Shown one piece after another: positions 19,575 through 28,620 of a stretch of 33,132 nucleotides of DNA (the first letter of the stretch is position 1; the number at the start of each line of letters is the position of its first letter). The notes under the pieces are model-generated. The model ran no database searches. It saw only the letters and a list, made by a program, of their open reading frames with translations, and was not told where the DNA came from. Source of the DNA: Pseudomonadales bacterium (GTDB taxonomy: Bacteria > Pseudomonadota > Gammaproteobacteria > Pseudomonadales > Pseudohongiellaceae); contig JANQSV010000109.1 in assembly GCA_028279115.1 (NCBI GenBank), forward strand, positions 1-33,132, in the 5' to 3' direction. A program made the translations under genes and the position numbers.

Positions 19575-20756
19575 ATGTACAAGATTCAGACTTTCAACTC
19601 GATCGCGGACAAGGGACTGAAGATATTTCCTGCCGACATCTACGAAGTTGGTGATTCTACTCCGAATCCTGACGCGATCCTGTTGCGCAGCCACAAGCTC
19701 GACCCAAAGGCCGTCAACGATGGGCTGCGCGCCGTGGCGCGCGCCGGCGCCGGCACCAACAACGTCCCCGTGTCCGCTTGCACCGAAGCGGGAGTCGTGG
19801 TCTTCAACACGCCGGGAGCCAACGCCAATGCCGTCAAGGAACTCGTGCTTTGCGGATTGCTGCTCGCATCCCGCGATATTCTGCAAGGCATCCGCTTTGT
19901 TGAGGAAAACAACAATCTCCGCGATCACGCCGAATACTCCAGCCTGATCGAACGGAACAAAAAGCAGTTCAAGGGCGCCGAAATAGCCGGCAAGACCTTG
20001 GGCGTGATCGGACTGGGCGCCATCGGTTCGCAGGTTGCCGAGATGGGAATCAGGTTGAACATGAAAGTGCTGGGCTACGATCCCGCGCTTTCGGTCGACG
20101 CTGTCCGGCGGCTCCCGAGGCAGATGGCGCGAATGGAAAGCCTTCAGGCTCTGGCGGCCAATTCGGATTTCGTCTCTCTGCACCTGCCGGTGCTCGACGC
20201 CACCCGGGGACTTATGAACGGAGAATTGTTCTCGGTAATGAAACCCGGCGCCTGCCTGCTCAATTTCGCCCGCGAGGAAATCGTCGACGCGGTCGCCTTG
20301 CGGCAGGCTCTCGATGCGGGCCGACTGGCAAAATACGTCAGCGACTTCCCCCGCCCCGACATGCTTGGCGGAAAGAACATGATCTTCATGCCGCACATCG
20401 GCGCCAGCACCAGGGAGGCGGAAGAGAATTGCGCGGTGATGGCGGTGAACCAGTTACGCGACTTTCTGGAAAACGGCAACATCCGGAATTCGGTGAATTT
20501 TCCCGATCTGTATCTCGATCCGGCGCCGAATGCATCGCCCGGCGCGAGATTGGCGGTTGCCAATCTGAACGTTCCGCGTATGCTCGGGCAGATCACGTCG
20601 ATTCTCGCCGACCAGAACATCAACGTGATTGACATGCTCAACAAGAGCCGGGACGATGTCGCCTACAACCTGATCGATCTCGAACACCCGGCTTCGAATT
20701 CGGCGCTGAACGCCATGCGCAACATCGAACACGTGATCAAGGTTACCGCCATCTAG
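19575..20756 (+). CDS. serA: D-3-phosphoglycerate dehydrogenase
   Basis: GKTLGVIGLGAIGSQVAEMG Rossmann motif, GRLAKYVSDFP, MPHIGASTREAEENCA; C-terminal ACT-like region. Confidence 0.9.
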   Translation: MYKIQTFNSIADKGLKIFPADIYEVGDSTPNPDAILLRSHKLDPKAVNDGLRAVARAGAGTNNVPVSACTEAGVVVFNTPGANANAVKELVLCGLLLASRDILQGIRFVEENNNLRDHAEYSSLIERNKKQFKGAEIAGKTLGVIGLGAIGSQVAEMGIRLNMKVLGYDPALSVDAVRRLPRQMARMESLQALAANSDFVSLHLPVLDATRGLMNGELFSVMKPGACLLNFAREEIVDAVALRQALDAGRLAKYVSDFPRPDMLGGKNMIFMPHIGASTREAEENCAVMAVNQLRDFLENGNIRNSVNFPDLYLDPAPNASPGARLAVANLNVPRMLGQITSILADQNINVIDMLNKSRDDVAYNLIDLEHPASNSALNAMRNIEHVIKVTAI

Positions 20757-20782
20757 GAATGCTGTTTATGAACCCGGGCGCA

Positions 20783-21874
20783 ATGACAAACCGCGTTTAC
20801 AATTTCGGCGCCGGGCCAGCAATGTTGCCCAGAGCCGTCATGCGGCGGGCGCGGGAGGAGTTTCTCGATCATCGCGGCATCGGCGCCTCGGTGATTGAAA
20901 TCAGTCATCGCTCGCGTGAATTCATGGATATCATCGAGGCCGCCGACACCCTTTTGCGCGAGCTGGGGGGAATTCCGGAAAACTATCGCAATCTGTTCGT
21001 GCATGGCGGCGCGCAGATGCAGTTTTCGGCCGTCCCGATGAATCTGATCGCCCGCAGGCCGCAACGGAAAGCCGCTTATGTGGTTTCGGGCAACTTCGCC
21101 AACATGGCGGCGAACGAAGCGGCGCGTTACGGCGAGATCGATACTTCCTGCAATAGCGCGGAGAGCAATTTCGACCGCGTTCCCGAGTTCGACGCGCATG
21201 CCGTAGACGCGGAATCCTCTTACATTCATATCACCAGCAACAATACGCTATACGGTACCCGCTGGAACGCGTTTCCCGATACCGGCGATATCCCTCTGGT
21301 CGCCGACATGACATCGGAATTGCTGTCGCGGGAAATGGATATTGATCGTTTCGGCTTGATTTTCGCTTCGCTGCAAAAAAACCTCGGACCTTCGGGTCTC
21401 GCCTTGGTGATCATCCGCGAAGACCTGCTTGATCACGCCATGCCGGAGACTCCGGGCCTGCTCAACTACCGGATCTGCGCCGACAAGTATTCGCTGGCCA
21501 ACACCATCAACACTTTTGCCGTCTACATGATGAAACTCGTGCTGGAATGGCTGCGGGACGAAGGCGGCGTCGAGGCAATGGAGCGGCGCAACGCGGACAA
21601 GGCCGAGATCCTTTACGAAGTGATCGACGGCAGCGATTTCTATGCCGGCAACGCATACGCGCCCCATCGTTCACATATGAACGTCACCTTCAATCTGGCG
21701 GAAAACGATCTGCTCGATACCTTCCTGCGCGAAGCGGAATCCAACGGACTTTACGCATTGAAGGGACATCGCAAGGTCGGCGGCGCCCGAGCGTCGATCT
21801 ATAACGCCATGCCGGTCGAAGGCTGCCGGGCGCTCGCCGATTTCATGCGGCATTTCGAGCGCCAGCGCGCCTGA
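20783..21874 (+). CDS. serC: Phosphoserine aminotransferase
   Basis: YNFGAGPAMLPRAVMRRAREE, VIEISHRSREF, SLQKNLGPSGLALVIIR, GHRKVGGARASIYNAMP. Confidence 0.93.
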   Translation: MTNRVYNFGAGPAMLPRAVMRRAREEFLDHRGIGASVIEISHRSREFMDIIEAADTLLRELGGIPENYRNLFVHGGAQMQFSAVPMNLIARRPQRKAAYVVSGNFANMAANEAARYGEIDTSCNSAESNFDRVPEFDAHAVDAESSYIHITSNNTLYGTRWNAFPDTGDIPLVADMTSELLSREMDIDRFGLIFASLQKNLGPSGLALVIIREDLLDHAMPETPGLLNYRICADKYSLANTINTFAVYMMKLVLEWLRDEGGVEAMERRNADKAEILYEVIDGSDFYAGNAYAPHRSHMNVTFNLAENDLLDTFLREAESNGLYALKGHRKVGGARASIYNAMPVEGCRALADFMRHFERQRA

Positions 21875-21890
21875 CCATTGCCGAGCGCCG

Positions 21891-22931
21891 ATGGCCATGT
21901 CCAAGGCGTGCCGCATCATTCATTGCGACTGCGACAGCTTTTACGCTTCGATCGAGGAGCGCGACAATCCCGCACTGACGGGCAAGCCTGTCGCGGTGGG
22001 AGGACTGCCCGAGCAACGCGGCGTGGTCGCCACCTGCAATTATGTGGCGCGCAAATTCGGCATCCATTCGGCCATGCCGTCCGCCACCGCGAGACGGCGT
22101 TGCGCCCAGCTCATCATCATCCGTCCGGACATGGAAAAATACCGCCAGGTCTCGCGTCAGGTACACGTGATTTTCCGGCGCCACACCGAAATCATCGAAC
22201 CTCTTTCGCTGGACGAGGCCTATCTCGATGTGGCCGACCGCGCGGAATTCGACGGCGACGCCGTCCGCATCGCCGAAGCCATACGGACGGCCGTGCGCAA
22301 GGAAATCGGCATCACCATCTCCGCCGGCATCGCACCGAACAAGTTGCTCGCCAAGATCGCCAGCGAATGCAACAAGCCCGACGGTCAATTCGTCGTCGAA
22401 GCGGATCAGGTGGCGAACTTCATCGCGCAACTGCCGGTTTCCCGGCTCCATGGCGTCGGCAAGGTCACCGCCGCGAAGCTGAGTCGCCTGGGCATCGAGA
22501 CCTGCGGCGAATTGCAAAGGCTTTCTCGTGAAGATCTGCGCGAACGCTTCGGTCGTTTCGGCCAGAGGCTGCACGAACAATGCCGCGGCATCGACAAGCG
22601 GCGGGTGGAAGTGGACCGGATTCGCAAATCGGTTAGCGTGGAAACGACGTATCCCAGGGATCTGCCCGATCTGACAGCGTGCCTCGAGGAATTGCCGGGA
22701 CTTGTCGAGCAATTGCGGCGGCGCGTGGAGCACATGCCGAAAACGCCGCAAATCAGCAAGCAGGTCGTCAAGATCAAGTTCCATGACTTCAGCCAGACTA
22801 CGGTGGAAATGCCATCGGACTCGCTGAACATGGAAAATTATCGCAACTTGTGCGAGACCGGCTTCCAGCGTGGAGACAAGCCAGTACGGCTGCTTGGCGT
22901 AGGCATCCGCCTGCCTGAACCGCAGCAGTAA
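21891..22931 (+). CDS. dinB: DNA polymerase IV
   Basis: RIIHCDCDSFYASIEERDNP, GVVATCNYVARKFGI, SLDEAYLDV, GIAPNKLLAKIASECNKP. Confidence 0.95.
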   Translation: MAMSKACRIIHCDCDSFYASIEERDNPALTGKPVAVGGLPEQRGVVATCNYVARKFGIHSAMPSATARRRCAQLIIIRPDMEKYRQVSRQVHVIFRRHTEIIEPLSLDEAYLDVADRAEFDGDAVRIAEAIRTAVRKEIGITISAGIAPNKLLAKIASECNKPDGQFVVEADQVANFIAQLPVSRLHGVGKVTAAKLSRLGIETCGELQRLSREDLRERFGRFGQRLHEQCRGIDKRRVEVDRIRKSVSVETTYPRDLPDLTACLEELPGLVEQLRRRVEHMPKTPQISKQVVKIKFHDFSQTTVEMPSDSLNMENYRNLCETGFQRGDKPVRLLGVGIRLPEPQQ

Positions 22932-22944
22932 TGTGTGAATTCCG

Positions 22945-23150
22945 CCAAGTTGCGCATGCCATCCCTAGCGCGAAATTATTGATTTCGTCAACGCCCGGTC
23001 TCGACATCCATGTCGAGCCGTTCGTCCAACCACCGAGCACAGCTCGGTGTCGCTCGGCCTGCGCATGAAGCTGCGCTTCATAAACGCTTGGCCTCGCCCC
23101 TCAAAAAGCTTTGCTTTTTGTCGGCTGCGCCGACCGGACCTCACCCCGCT
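22945..23150. repeat. Modular hairpin repeat, copy C (five hairpins)
   Basis: Hairpins at 23000-23017 (ctcgacatccatgtcgag), 23031-23049 (caccgagcacagctcggtg), 23065-23081 (atgaagctgcgcttcat), 23102-23120 (caaaaagctttgctttttg), 23120-23134 (gtcggctgcgccgac). Confidence 0.85.
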
Positions 23151-23433
23151 GATGCTCCTCGAAAGCCTTCATCTGTTCGAGCGTGGCTTCGGTCTGATAT
23201 AGCTCTTTCCATTGCCGATAAGGCATGCCGTAGACCATTTCGCGGGCGGCTTCGTATTCTATGTCGAAACCCCGGGACTCGGCTTCCGCCTTGTACCATT
23301 TGGAAAGGCAATTGCGGCAGAAGCCGGCCAAGGTCATCAGTTCGATGTTCTGCAGATCCTTCCTGCCGCGCAAATGTATCACCAGACGCCTGAAAGTGGC
23401 GGCCTCGATTTCGAGTTGCTGTTGATCGTTCAT
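23101..23433 (-). CDS. DUF1244-domain protein
   Basis: MNDQQQLEIEAATFRRLVIHLRGRKDLQNIELMTLAGFCRNCLSKWYKAEAESRGFDIEYEAAREMVYGMPY is characteristic of DUF1244. Its last codons read into the hairpin repeat. Confidence 0.85.
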   Translation of the reverse strand: MNDQQQLEIEAATFRRLVIHLRGRKDLQNIELMTLAGFCRNCLSKWYKAEAESRGFDIEYEAAREMVYGMPYRQWKELYQTEATLEQMKAFEEHQRGEVRSAQPTKSKAF

Positions 23434-23756
23434 GCGCGATGGCTCTTGTCCACGGATTTCAATTGCCGTTCCGCGGCGTTGAATGCGTCCCTGATCGCGA
23501 CATAGAGATCTTCGTGGGCGTGATTGTCGTGTTGCTCCTGGTTCACCCTCACTTCCTTCTGCGGCGTATGAATTTCCAGACCCACCGAATACACCTTGCC
23601 CTTGTGCCTGTGATTGTGCGGCGAATCGAGCACTACCCGACCGCTGATAATTCGCTCGCAAAAGCGCTCAAGCTTGGTAATCCGCTTGCGGACGGCTTCC
23701 TGCAAGGCTTCGGTTTGATCGATATTGTGGAAATAAATCTGGAATTCATTGTTCAT
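23430..23756 (-). CDS. HPF/RaiA-family ribosome-associated protein
   Basis: MNNEFQIYFHNIDQTEALQEAVRKRITKLERFC...VDSPHN-like...AHEDLYVAIRDAFNAAERQLK. The 3' end overlaps the DUF1244 start by ATGA. Confidence 0.8.
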   Translation of the reverse strand: MNNEFQIYFHNIDQTEALQEAVRKRITKLERFCERIISGRVVLDSPHNHRHKGKVYSVGLEIHTPQKEVRVNQEQHDNHAHEDLYVAIRDAFNAAERQLKSVDKSHRA

Positions 23757-24024
23757 GAATCGCGCTCCCTGGTTGCTTGGGCGAAGGCGACCGGCGGCCG
23801 AAGCCATGCGGCGACCGTCGCGGGGTAAGAAATGTGTGGTTGCGGGATTGCCGTTTCCGGCGGAAAGGGCCAGCTTATCGAGCCCCGCGCCTGATCTTGC
23901 GGTGGGAAGAAAACTCAAACGCATCCCGGTTCCCTTGTGACTACGCTTTCAGCATATACCCTCAAGTTCACGCTGTGCAAGTGAATTTAGACTCTGTGGC
24001 TTCGATCCGTCGCCGACCTTCCTT

Positions 24025-24066
24025 GCGTCATTCTGCGCGGAGCGCAGCGAAGTCGCAGAATGACGC
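24025..24066. repeat. Perfect 13-bp-stem hairpin, intergenic
   Basis: gcgtcattctgcg (24025-24037) pairs with cgcagaatgacgc (24054-24066). Confidence 0.85.
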
Positions 24067-24090
24067 TGGGGTTGTTGGCTTCGATCTAAT

Positions 24091-24215
24091 TTGCACATGC
24101 CATCCTTAGCGCGACTTCAGTTGCTTCGACTACGTCCAGTCTCGCCACCCATGGCGAGCCGTTCGGCCCTCAAGAAGCTGCGCTTCTTGTCGGCTGCGCC
24201 GACCAGGCCTCACCC
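24091..24215. repeat. Modular hairpin repeat, copy D
   Basis: Same leader as copy C (gcacatgccatccttagcgcga). Hairpins at 24141-24158 (ctcgccacccatggcgag), 24171-24189 (caagaagctgcgcttcttg), 24189-24203 (gtcggctgcgccgac). Confidence 0.85.
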
Positions 24216-24319
24216 TCGCACGCCCGCTGCACGCTCCCATCGCGACAGCGGCTCACGCAGTGCGCGCCGAAAGGGTCGTCAGTTTGTGTCAGAATGCGCT
24301 TTTTCGATAGGAGAACGAG

Positions 24320-25501
24320 ATGTCGAGACTTGTTTTTTTGTTGCTGATTCTTGTCTGGATTCCGGCTCAGGCGGCTGAGTCTGACGACAGTGAGGTGTTG
24401 GCGAGGCTGGCCGAATCCGGGGAACAAACCAGCCTGCTTTTCTGGTCCCAGGAGGATCGCAGAATCGGTTTCCGCAATATGCCGAGTCTCAATCCCGCCC
24501 GGCTGATCGAGAACGGCGATTCGCCTTTTCCGCTGGCCAGCGCGCCGGTAGATCTTGCCGGCGTGAGTTATGAGTTGGAAGGCAACCGCTTTCGATTGAG
24601 CGACTATCTTGCAAACCCCGCCCATATGGGACTGATCGTCGTCCGGGGCGACGAAATCCTGTTCGAAGACTATTCCGGCGGAAACAGCGGGGAAAGCGTC
24701 TGGATATCCTTTTCGGTAACGAAATCGGTTACTTCGATGCTAGTCGGCGCGGCCATCCGGGATGGTTTCATCGAAAGCGTCGATGAGCCTGTCGTCAACT
24801 ATCTGCCAAGATTGCGCGGTTCGGGTTACGAACAGGCGAGTATCCGCGATGTCCTCAACATGGCCTCGGGAGTACGCTGGAACGAGGATTACGCGGATCC
24901 GGCCTCCGACGTGGCCAACGCCGGCGCCGCCAACGGCGTTGCGCTGGCCGGTTACCTTTCCACTTTGCCGGTCGGGGCCGATCCGGGCGAGGTCTTCAAT
25001 TACAACACCGGAGAGACCAATCTTGTCGGCGAGATTCTGCGGGCGGCCATCGGCAACAATGCCGCGACATACCTGACTCACAAGATCTGGCGCCCCTTCG
25101 GCATGGAATACGACGCCTGGTGGGCGCTCGGCGGAGCCGGCGGCGGCGAACTCGGCGGCTGCTGCATCAGCGCCACCTTGCGCGACTACGCGCGCCTCGG
25201 TCTGTTCGCCATGAGCGGCGGCCACCTGCGCGACGGAACTCCGGTGTTGCCGGAAAACTGGATGGCGGATTCGACCCGGCCCTCGAAAGGCTATGACGGT
25301 TATGGCTATCTCTGGTGGCTATTCGACGACCGGAGCTACGCCGCAAGGGGTATTTTCGGTCAGTTGATCCGCATTTATCCCGACGATGATCTGGTCATCG
25401 CCGCCCATGGCAACGCCGAAGCCCCGGTGGACACGGAGTTTCACGCGCACCAGCAAGCCGCGGTGCAAGCGATTCGGGATTACCTGGTTTCTTCCCGATA
25501 A
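24320..25501 (+). CDS. Serine hydrolase, beta-lactamase/6-aminohexanoate-dimer-hydrolase-like, secreted
   Basis: Signal peptide; WISFSVTKSVTSMLVGAAI (SxxK), YNTGETNLVGEIL, DGYGYLWWL. Confidence 0.85.
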   Translation: MSRLVFLLLILVWIPAQAAESDDSEVLARLAESGEQTSLLFWSQEDRRIGFRNMPSLNPARLIENGDSPFPLASAPVDLAGVSYELEGNRFRLSDYLANPAHMGLIVVRGDEILFEDYSGGNSGESVWISFSVTKSVTSMLVGAAIRDGFIESVDEPVVNYLPRLRGSGYEQASIRDVLNMASGVRWNEDYADPASDVANAGAANGVALAGYLSTLPVGADPGEVFNYNTGETNLVGEILRAAIGNNAATYLTHKIWRPFGMEYDAWWALGGAGGGELGGCCISATLRDYARLGLFAMSGGHLRDGTPVLPENWMADSTRPSKGYDGYGYLWWLFDDRSYAARGIFGQLIRIYPDDDLVIAAHGNAEAPVDTEFHAHQQAAVQAIRDYLVSSR

Positions 25502-26076
25502 CACCAGTGCCAGGGTTCATAAGCTATGCCGCGGTTGTCGCCGCGGGGGTAGCTCATGTGGAAGCCGAACTTCCCCGCGTGTCCGCTTAGCCATTGGAAG
25601 GCGCTGGTGGTTTCGAATTCTTCGGTGAGGATCTCGCAGCCGGGAGCGCCGATATCGATGGCCCGTCCGGTATGGTGTTCGCTATAGCCGGGCGCCGCGT
25701 TGACCGCGAGAATCCGTTTGATCGAATGTCCGCGGGCGAGTTTGCGGGCGATCAGGTCATGCTGATATTGCGGGCTGCGCCAAGCCGAGACCAGGAAGAT
25801 TTCCACTCCCGCATCGGCGGCGGCGTTTTTCATTCCGGTCCAGGCGGTAAAGGCGGCTTCGGTAAGCTGCTGGGGGCGGCCGAAGCAATCCGGTTCAGTC
25901 GGCACGAGCTTTTCGGGAACCCGCTGCAGGGGCAAAAGAGACCGCGCCCGGTAATCCGGCGCGATCCCGAGAGCCCGGTGGAGCGTTTGTATTGTCGTTT
26001 CGTAATCAGCCACGGGGGCTAGTTGAAGCGCCGCTCTGCCTGGAAAAAGATTCTGCGACTTCGCACAGAACGACAT
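25480..26076 (-). CDS. D-alanyl-D-alanine carboxypeptidase family (VanY-like)
   Basis: SAWRSPQYQHDLIARKLARG, YSEHHTGRAIDIG, HMSYPRGDNRGIAYEPWHW. The first ~12 codons may be repeat-derived and the true start may be internal. Confidence 0.82.
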   Translation of the reverse strand: MSFCAKSQNLFPGRAALQLAPVADYETTIQTLHRALGIAPDYRARSLLPLQRVPEKLVPTEPDCFGRPQQLTEAAFTAWTGMKNAAADAGVEIFLVSAWRSPQYQHDLIARKLARGHSIKRILAVNAAPGYSEHHTGRAIDIGAPGCEILTEEFETTSAFQWLSGHAGKFGFHMSYPRGDNRGIAYEPWHWCYREETR

Positions 26077-26158
26077 GCCTCCTCTATCATTCCGCGTGTA
26101 GCGCAGCTGCGGAATCTCTTCGGGGATTCCGGGAAGCCGCTGAAACCCCCGCGCGATT

Positions 26159-27022
26159 TCAACGCGGATAACTCTGGACTACCGTCTCGATCCAGCGTTG
26201 TTCGTTGATGAAGCCCTGGCCCCAGGATTCATATTCCGGCCCGAGCCCCTCGGCGACGATCTCCTCGGTGCTCATCCGCAGGGAGCGCGAGACCCGGATC
26301 GCGGTCGATGTGTCCTTGATCATGTTGTAGAAACCTAGCAGATCGGCCTTGTTGGCCAGCGGGCCATGACCGGGGATGACCCGGGTGTCGTCGTCGATCC
26401 ATGACAGGACTTTCTCCAAGTTCGACAGATAGCCTTGCACGCTGCCGCCGCTGGCGATGTCGACGAAGGGAAAGCCGCCATTGAAGAAATGATCGCCCAT
26501 GTGAATGACATTGGCGTCTTCAAACAGCACCACGCTGTCGGTATCGGTATGACCGGTCGGCATGTGAATCAGCGTAATGTCCTCGCCGTTGAAGTGAATC
26601 GTGACGTTGTCGTTGAAAGTGACGACAGGCAAGGCTACCGGCGGCGATTCTCCGTCGATCATGCGCAGGCGCACGTTCTCGTGCGCCACGATCACCCCGC
26701 CGGCGCCGAATTCAACGTTGCCGCCGACGTGGTCGCCGTGGAAATGCGTATTGAGCACGAATTTCGGCGTATCCGAGCCGAGCGTTTCGAGCGCCGCGCG
26801 GATGCGATCGGCGAGCGGAGCGAACTGATCGTCGATGATGAGAATGCCGTCTTCGCCGGCCGACACGCCGATATTGCCTCCCTGTCCTATCAGCATGGAA
26901 ATGTTGCCGGCCACCGGAACGGTCTGGATCGTGACATTGGCGAACGGATCGTCCTGGGCCAATGCGCCGGTTGAGAGAATAACCGCTGCGATGAATGCGA
27001 GCATACGGGTCAGGTATTTCAT
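26159..27022 (-). CDS. MBL-fold metallohydrolase, secreted
   Basis: Signal peptide; NTHFHGDHVGGN, HMPTGHTDTDSVV, VIPGHGPL. Confidence 0.88.
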   Translation of the reverse strand: MKYLTRMLAFIAAVILSTGALAQDDPFANVTIQTVPVAGNISMLIGQGGNIGVSAGEDGILIIDDQFAPLADRIRAALETLGSDTPKFVLNTHFHGDHVGGNVEFGAGGVIVAHENVRLRMIDGESPPVALPVVTFNDNVTIHFNGEDITLIHMPTGHTDTDSVVLFEDANVIHMGDHFFNGGFPFVDIASGGSVQGYLSNLEKVLSWIDDDTRVIPGHGPLANKADLLGFYNMIKDTSTAIRVSRSLRMSTEEIVAEGLGPEYESWGQGFINEQRWIETVVQSYPR

Positions 27023-27093
27023 GGTGCCTCCTCGATGACCTGGCGGCGGAAAAGATGCATTATGCCACGCCGAAGCGGGCGGGCAACGTTCGA

Positions 27094-28620
27094 CTACTTT
27101 ACTTCGACCGCGTGTTCCTCGGCGATTTTGCGGCGCCAGTGCGCAGGCCCCGATTCGTGCACCGAGCCGCCGTGACAGTCAACCGCGACGGTTACCGGCA
27201 TGTCTTCCACCTCGAATTCGTGGATCGCCTCCATGCCGAGATCCTCGAAAGCGACGACCCGGGCCTTGCGAATGGCCCTTGAAACCAGATAGGCCGCTCC
27301 GCCGACCGCGATCAGATAGACCGCCTTGTGCCTGCGTATGGCGTCCACTCCCACGGGGCCGCGTTCGGCCTTGCCGATCATGCCGAGAATGCCGGTACGG
27401 GCAAGCAGGCCGTCGGTGAACTTGTCCATGCGCGTGGCCGTGGTCGGACCGGCGGGCCCGATCACTTCGCCGCGCACCGGATCGACCGGGCCAACATAGT
27501 AAATGAAACGGTTTTCAAAATTTACGCCCGCGGGCAACGGCTCGCCGGCGTCGAGCATGTTCAACAATCGCCGGTGCGCCGCGTCGCGGCCGGTCAGCAA
27601 TGTGCCGGAAAGCAGCAAAGTATCGCCAGGCTGCCAGCTTGCGATCTCCTCCCTTGAAACGGTATCGAGATCGACCTTGCGCGAGCCGGCGGTTGCATCC
27701 CAGTCAAGCACCGGCCACTGGTCGAGCGATGGCGGCCGCAATTCCGCCACGCCGCTGCCGTCGAGAGTGAAATGCGCGTGCCGGGTCGCCGCGCAATTGG
27801 GAATCATGGCCACCGGCAGCGATGCGGCATGGGTCGGATAGTCGAGGATTTTCGCATCGAGCACGGTAGTCAGTCCGCCGAGCCCCTGGGCGCCGATGCC
27901 AAGCCGATTGGCCCGGTCGACGATCTCCAGGCGCAATTCTTCCTTGCGATTCCGCGGTCCGCGTTCGCGCACCTCGTGGATGTCGATCGAATCCATCAAG
28001 GCTTCCTTGGCGAGCAGCACTGCCTGCTCGGCGGTGCCGCCGACGCCGATGCCGAGCATTCCCGGCGGACACCAGCCGGCTCCCATTCCGGGCAGGGTTT
28101 CCTCTACCCAGTCCGCCAGGCTGTCGCTCGGATTGAGCATGGCCATGCGCGCCTTGTTCTCGGAACCGCCGCCTTTGGCCGCCAGCCGCACGTGGATGGT
28201 GGAACCGGGAACCAGGCGCGTGTGTATGACCGCCGGCGTATTGTCTCCGGTGTTTCTGCGTTTGCCGATCGGGTCGGCCAGGATCGAAGCGCGCAGCACG
28301 TTGTCGGGCAGCAGGTAGGCCCGGCGCACGCCCTCGTTGACCATGTCCGCAACCGGCATGTCGCCTTCCCAGCGCACGTCCATACCGATATCGAGGAACA
28401 CGGTCACGATGCCCGTGTCCTGACAGATCGGGCGCCTGCCTTCCGCGCATAGCCGCGAGTTCACCAGGATCTGGGCGAGAGCGTCCCGAGCCGCGGGAGA
28501 TTGCTCCCGCTTCCAGGCCTCGTGCATGGCGGCGATGAAATCAGGCGGATGGTAATAGGAAATGTATTGCAGCGCGTCCGCCACGCTCTGGATCAGATCC
28601 TCGTTACGAATCAGCGTCAT
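27094..28620 (-). CDS. Class I fumarate hydratase (Fe-S)
   Basis: RRPICQDTGIVTVFLDIG, GGGSENKARMAML, GIGVGGTAEQAVLLAKEAL, YYVGPVDPVRGEVIGPAGPTTATRMDKFTDGLL. Confidence 0.93.
   Translation of the reverse strand: MTLIRNEDLIQSVADALQYISYYHPPDFIAAMHEAWKREQSPAARDALAQILVNSRLCAEGRRPICQDTGIVTVFLDIGMDVRWEGDMPVADMVNEGVRRAYLLPDNVLRASILADPIGKRRNTGDNTPAVIHTRLVPGSTIHVRLAAKGGGSENKARMAMLNPSDSLADWVEETLPGMGAGWCPPGMLGIGVGGTAEQAVLLAKEALMDSIDIHEVRERGPRNRKEELRLEIVDRANRLGIGAQGLGGLTTVLDAKILDYPTHAASLPVAMIPNCAATRHAHFTLDGSGVAELRPPSLDQWPVLDWDATAGSRKVDLDTVSREEIASWQPGDTLLLSGTLLTGRDAAHRRLLNMLDAGEPLPAGVNFENRFIYYVGPVDPVRGEVIGPAGPTTATRMDKFTDGLLARTGILGMIGKAERGPVGVDAIRRHKAVYLIAVGGAAYLVSRAIRKARVVAFEDLGMEAIHEFEVEDMPVTVAVDCHGGSVHESGPAHWRRKIAEEHAVEVK

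Noticed and set aside
19572-20396. 274-aa ORF antisense to serA
   Set aside because: Shadow ORF; serA is strongly supported.
22945-24215. CRISPR array
   Set aside because: Units are palindromic and vary in sequence and spacing; no constant direct repeat with unique spacers.
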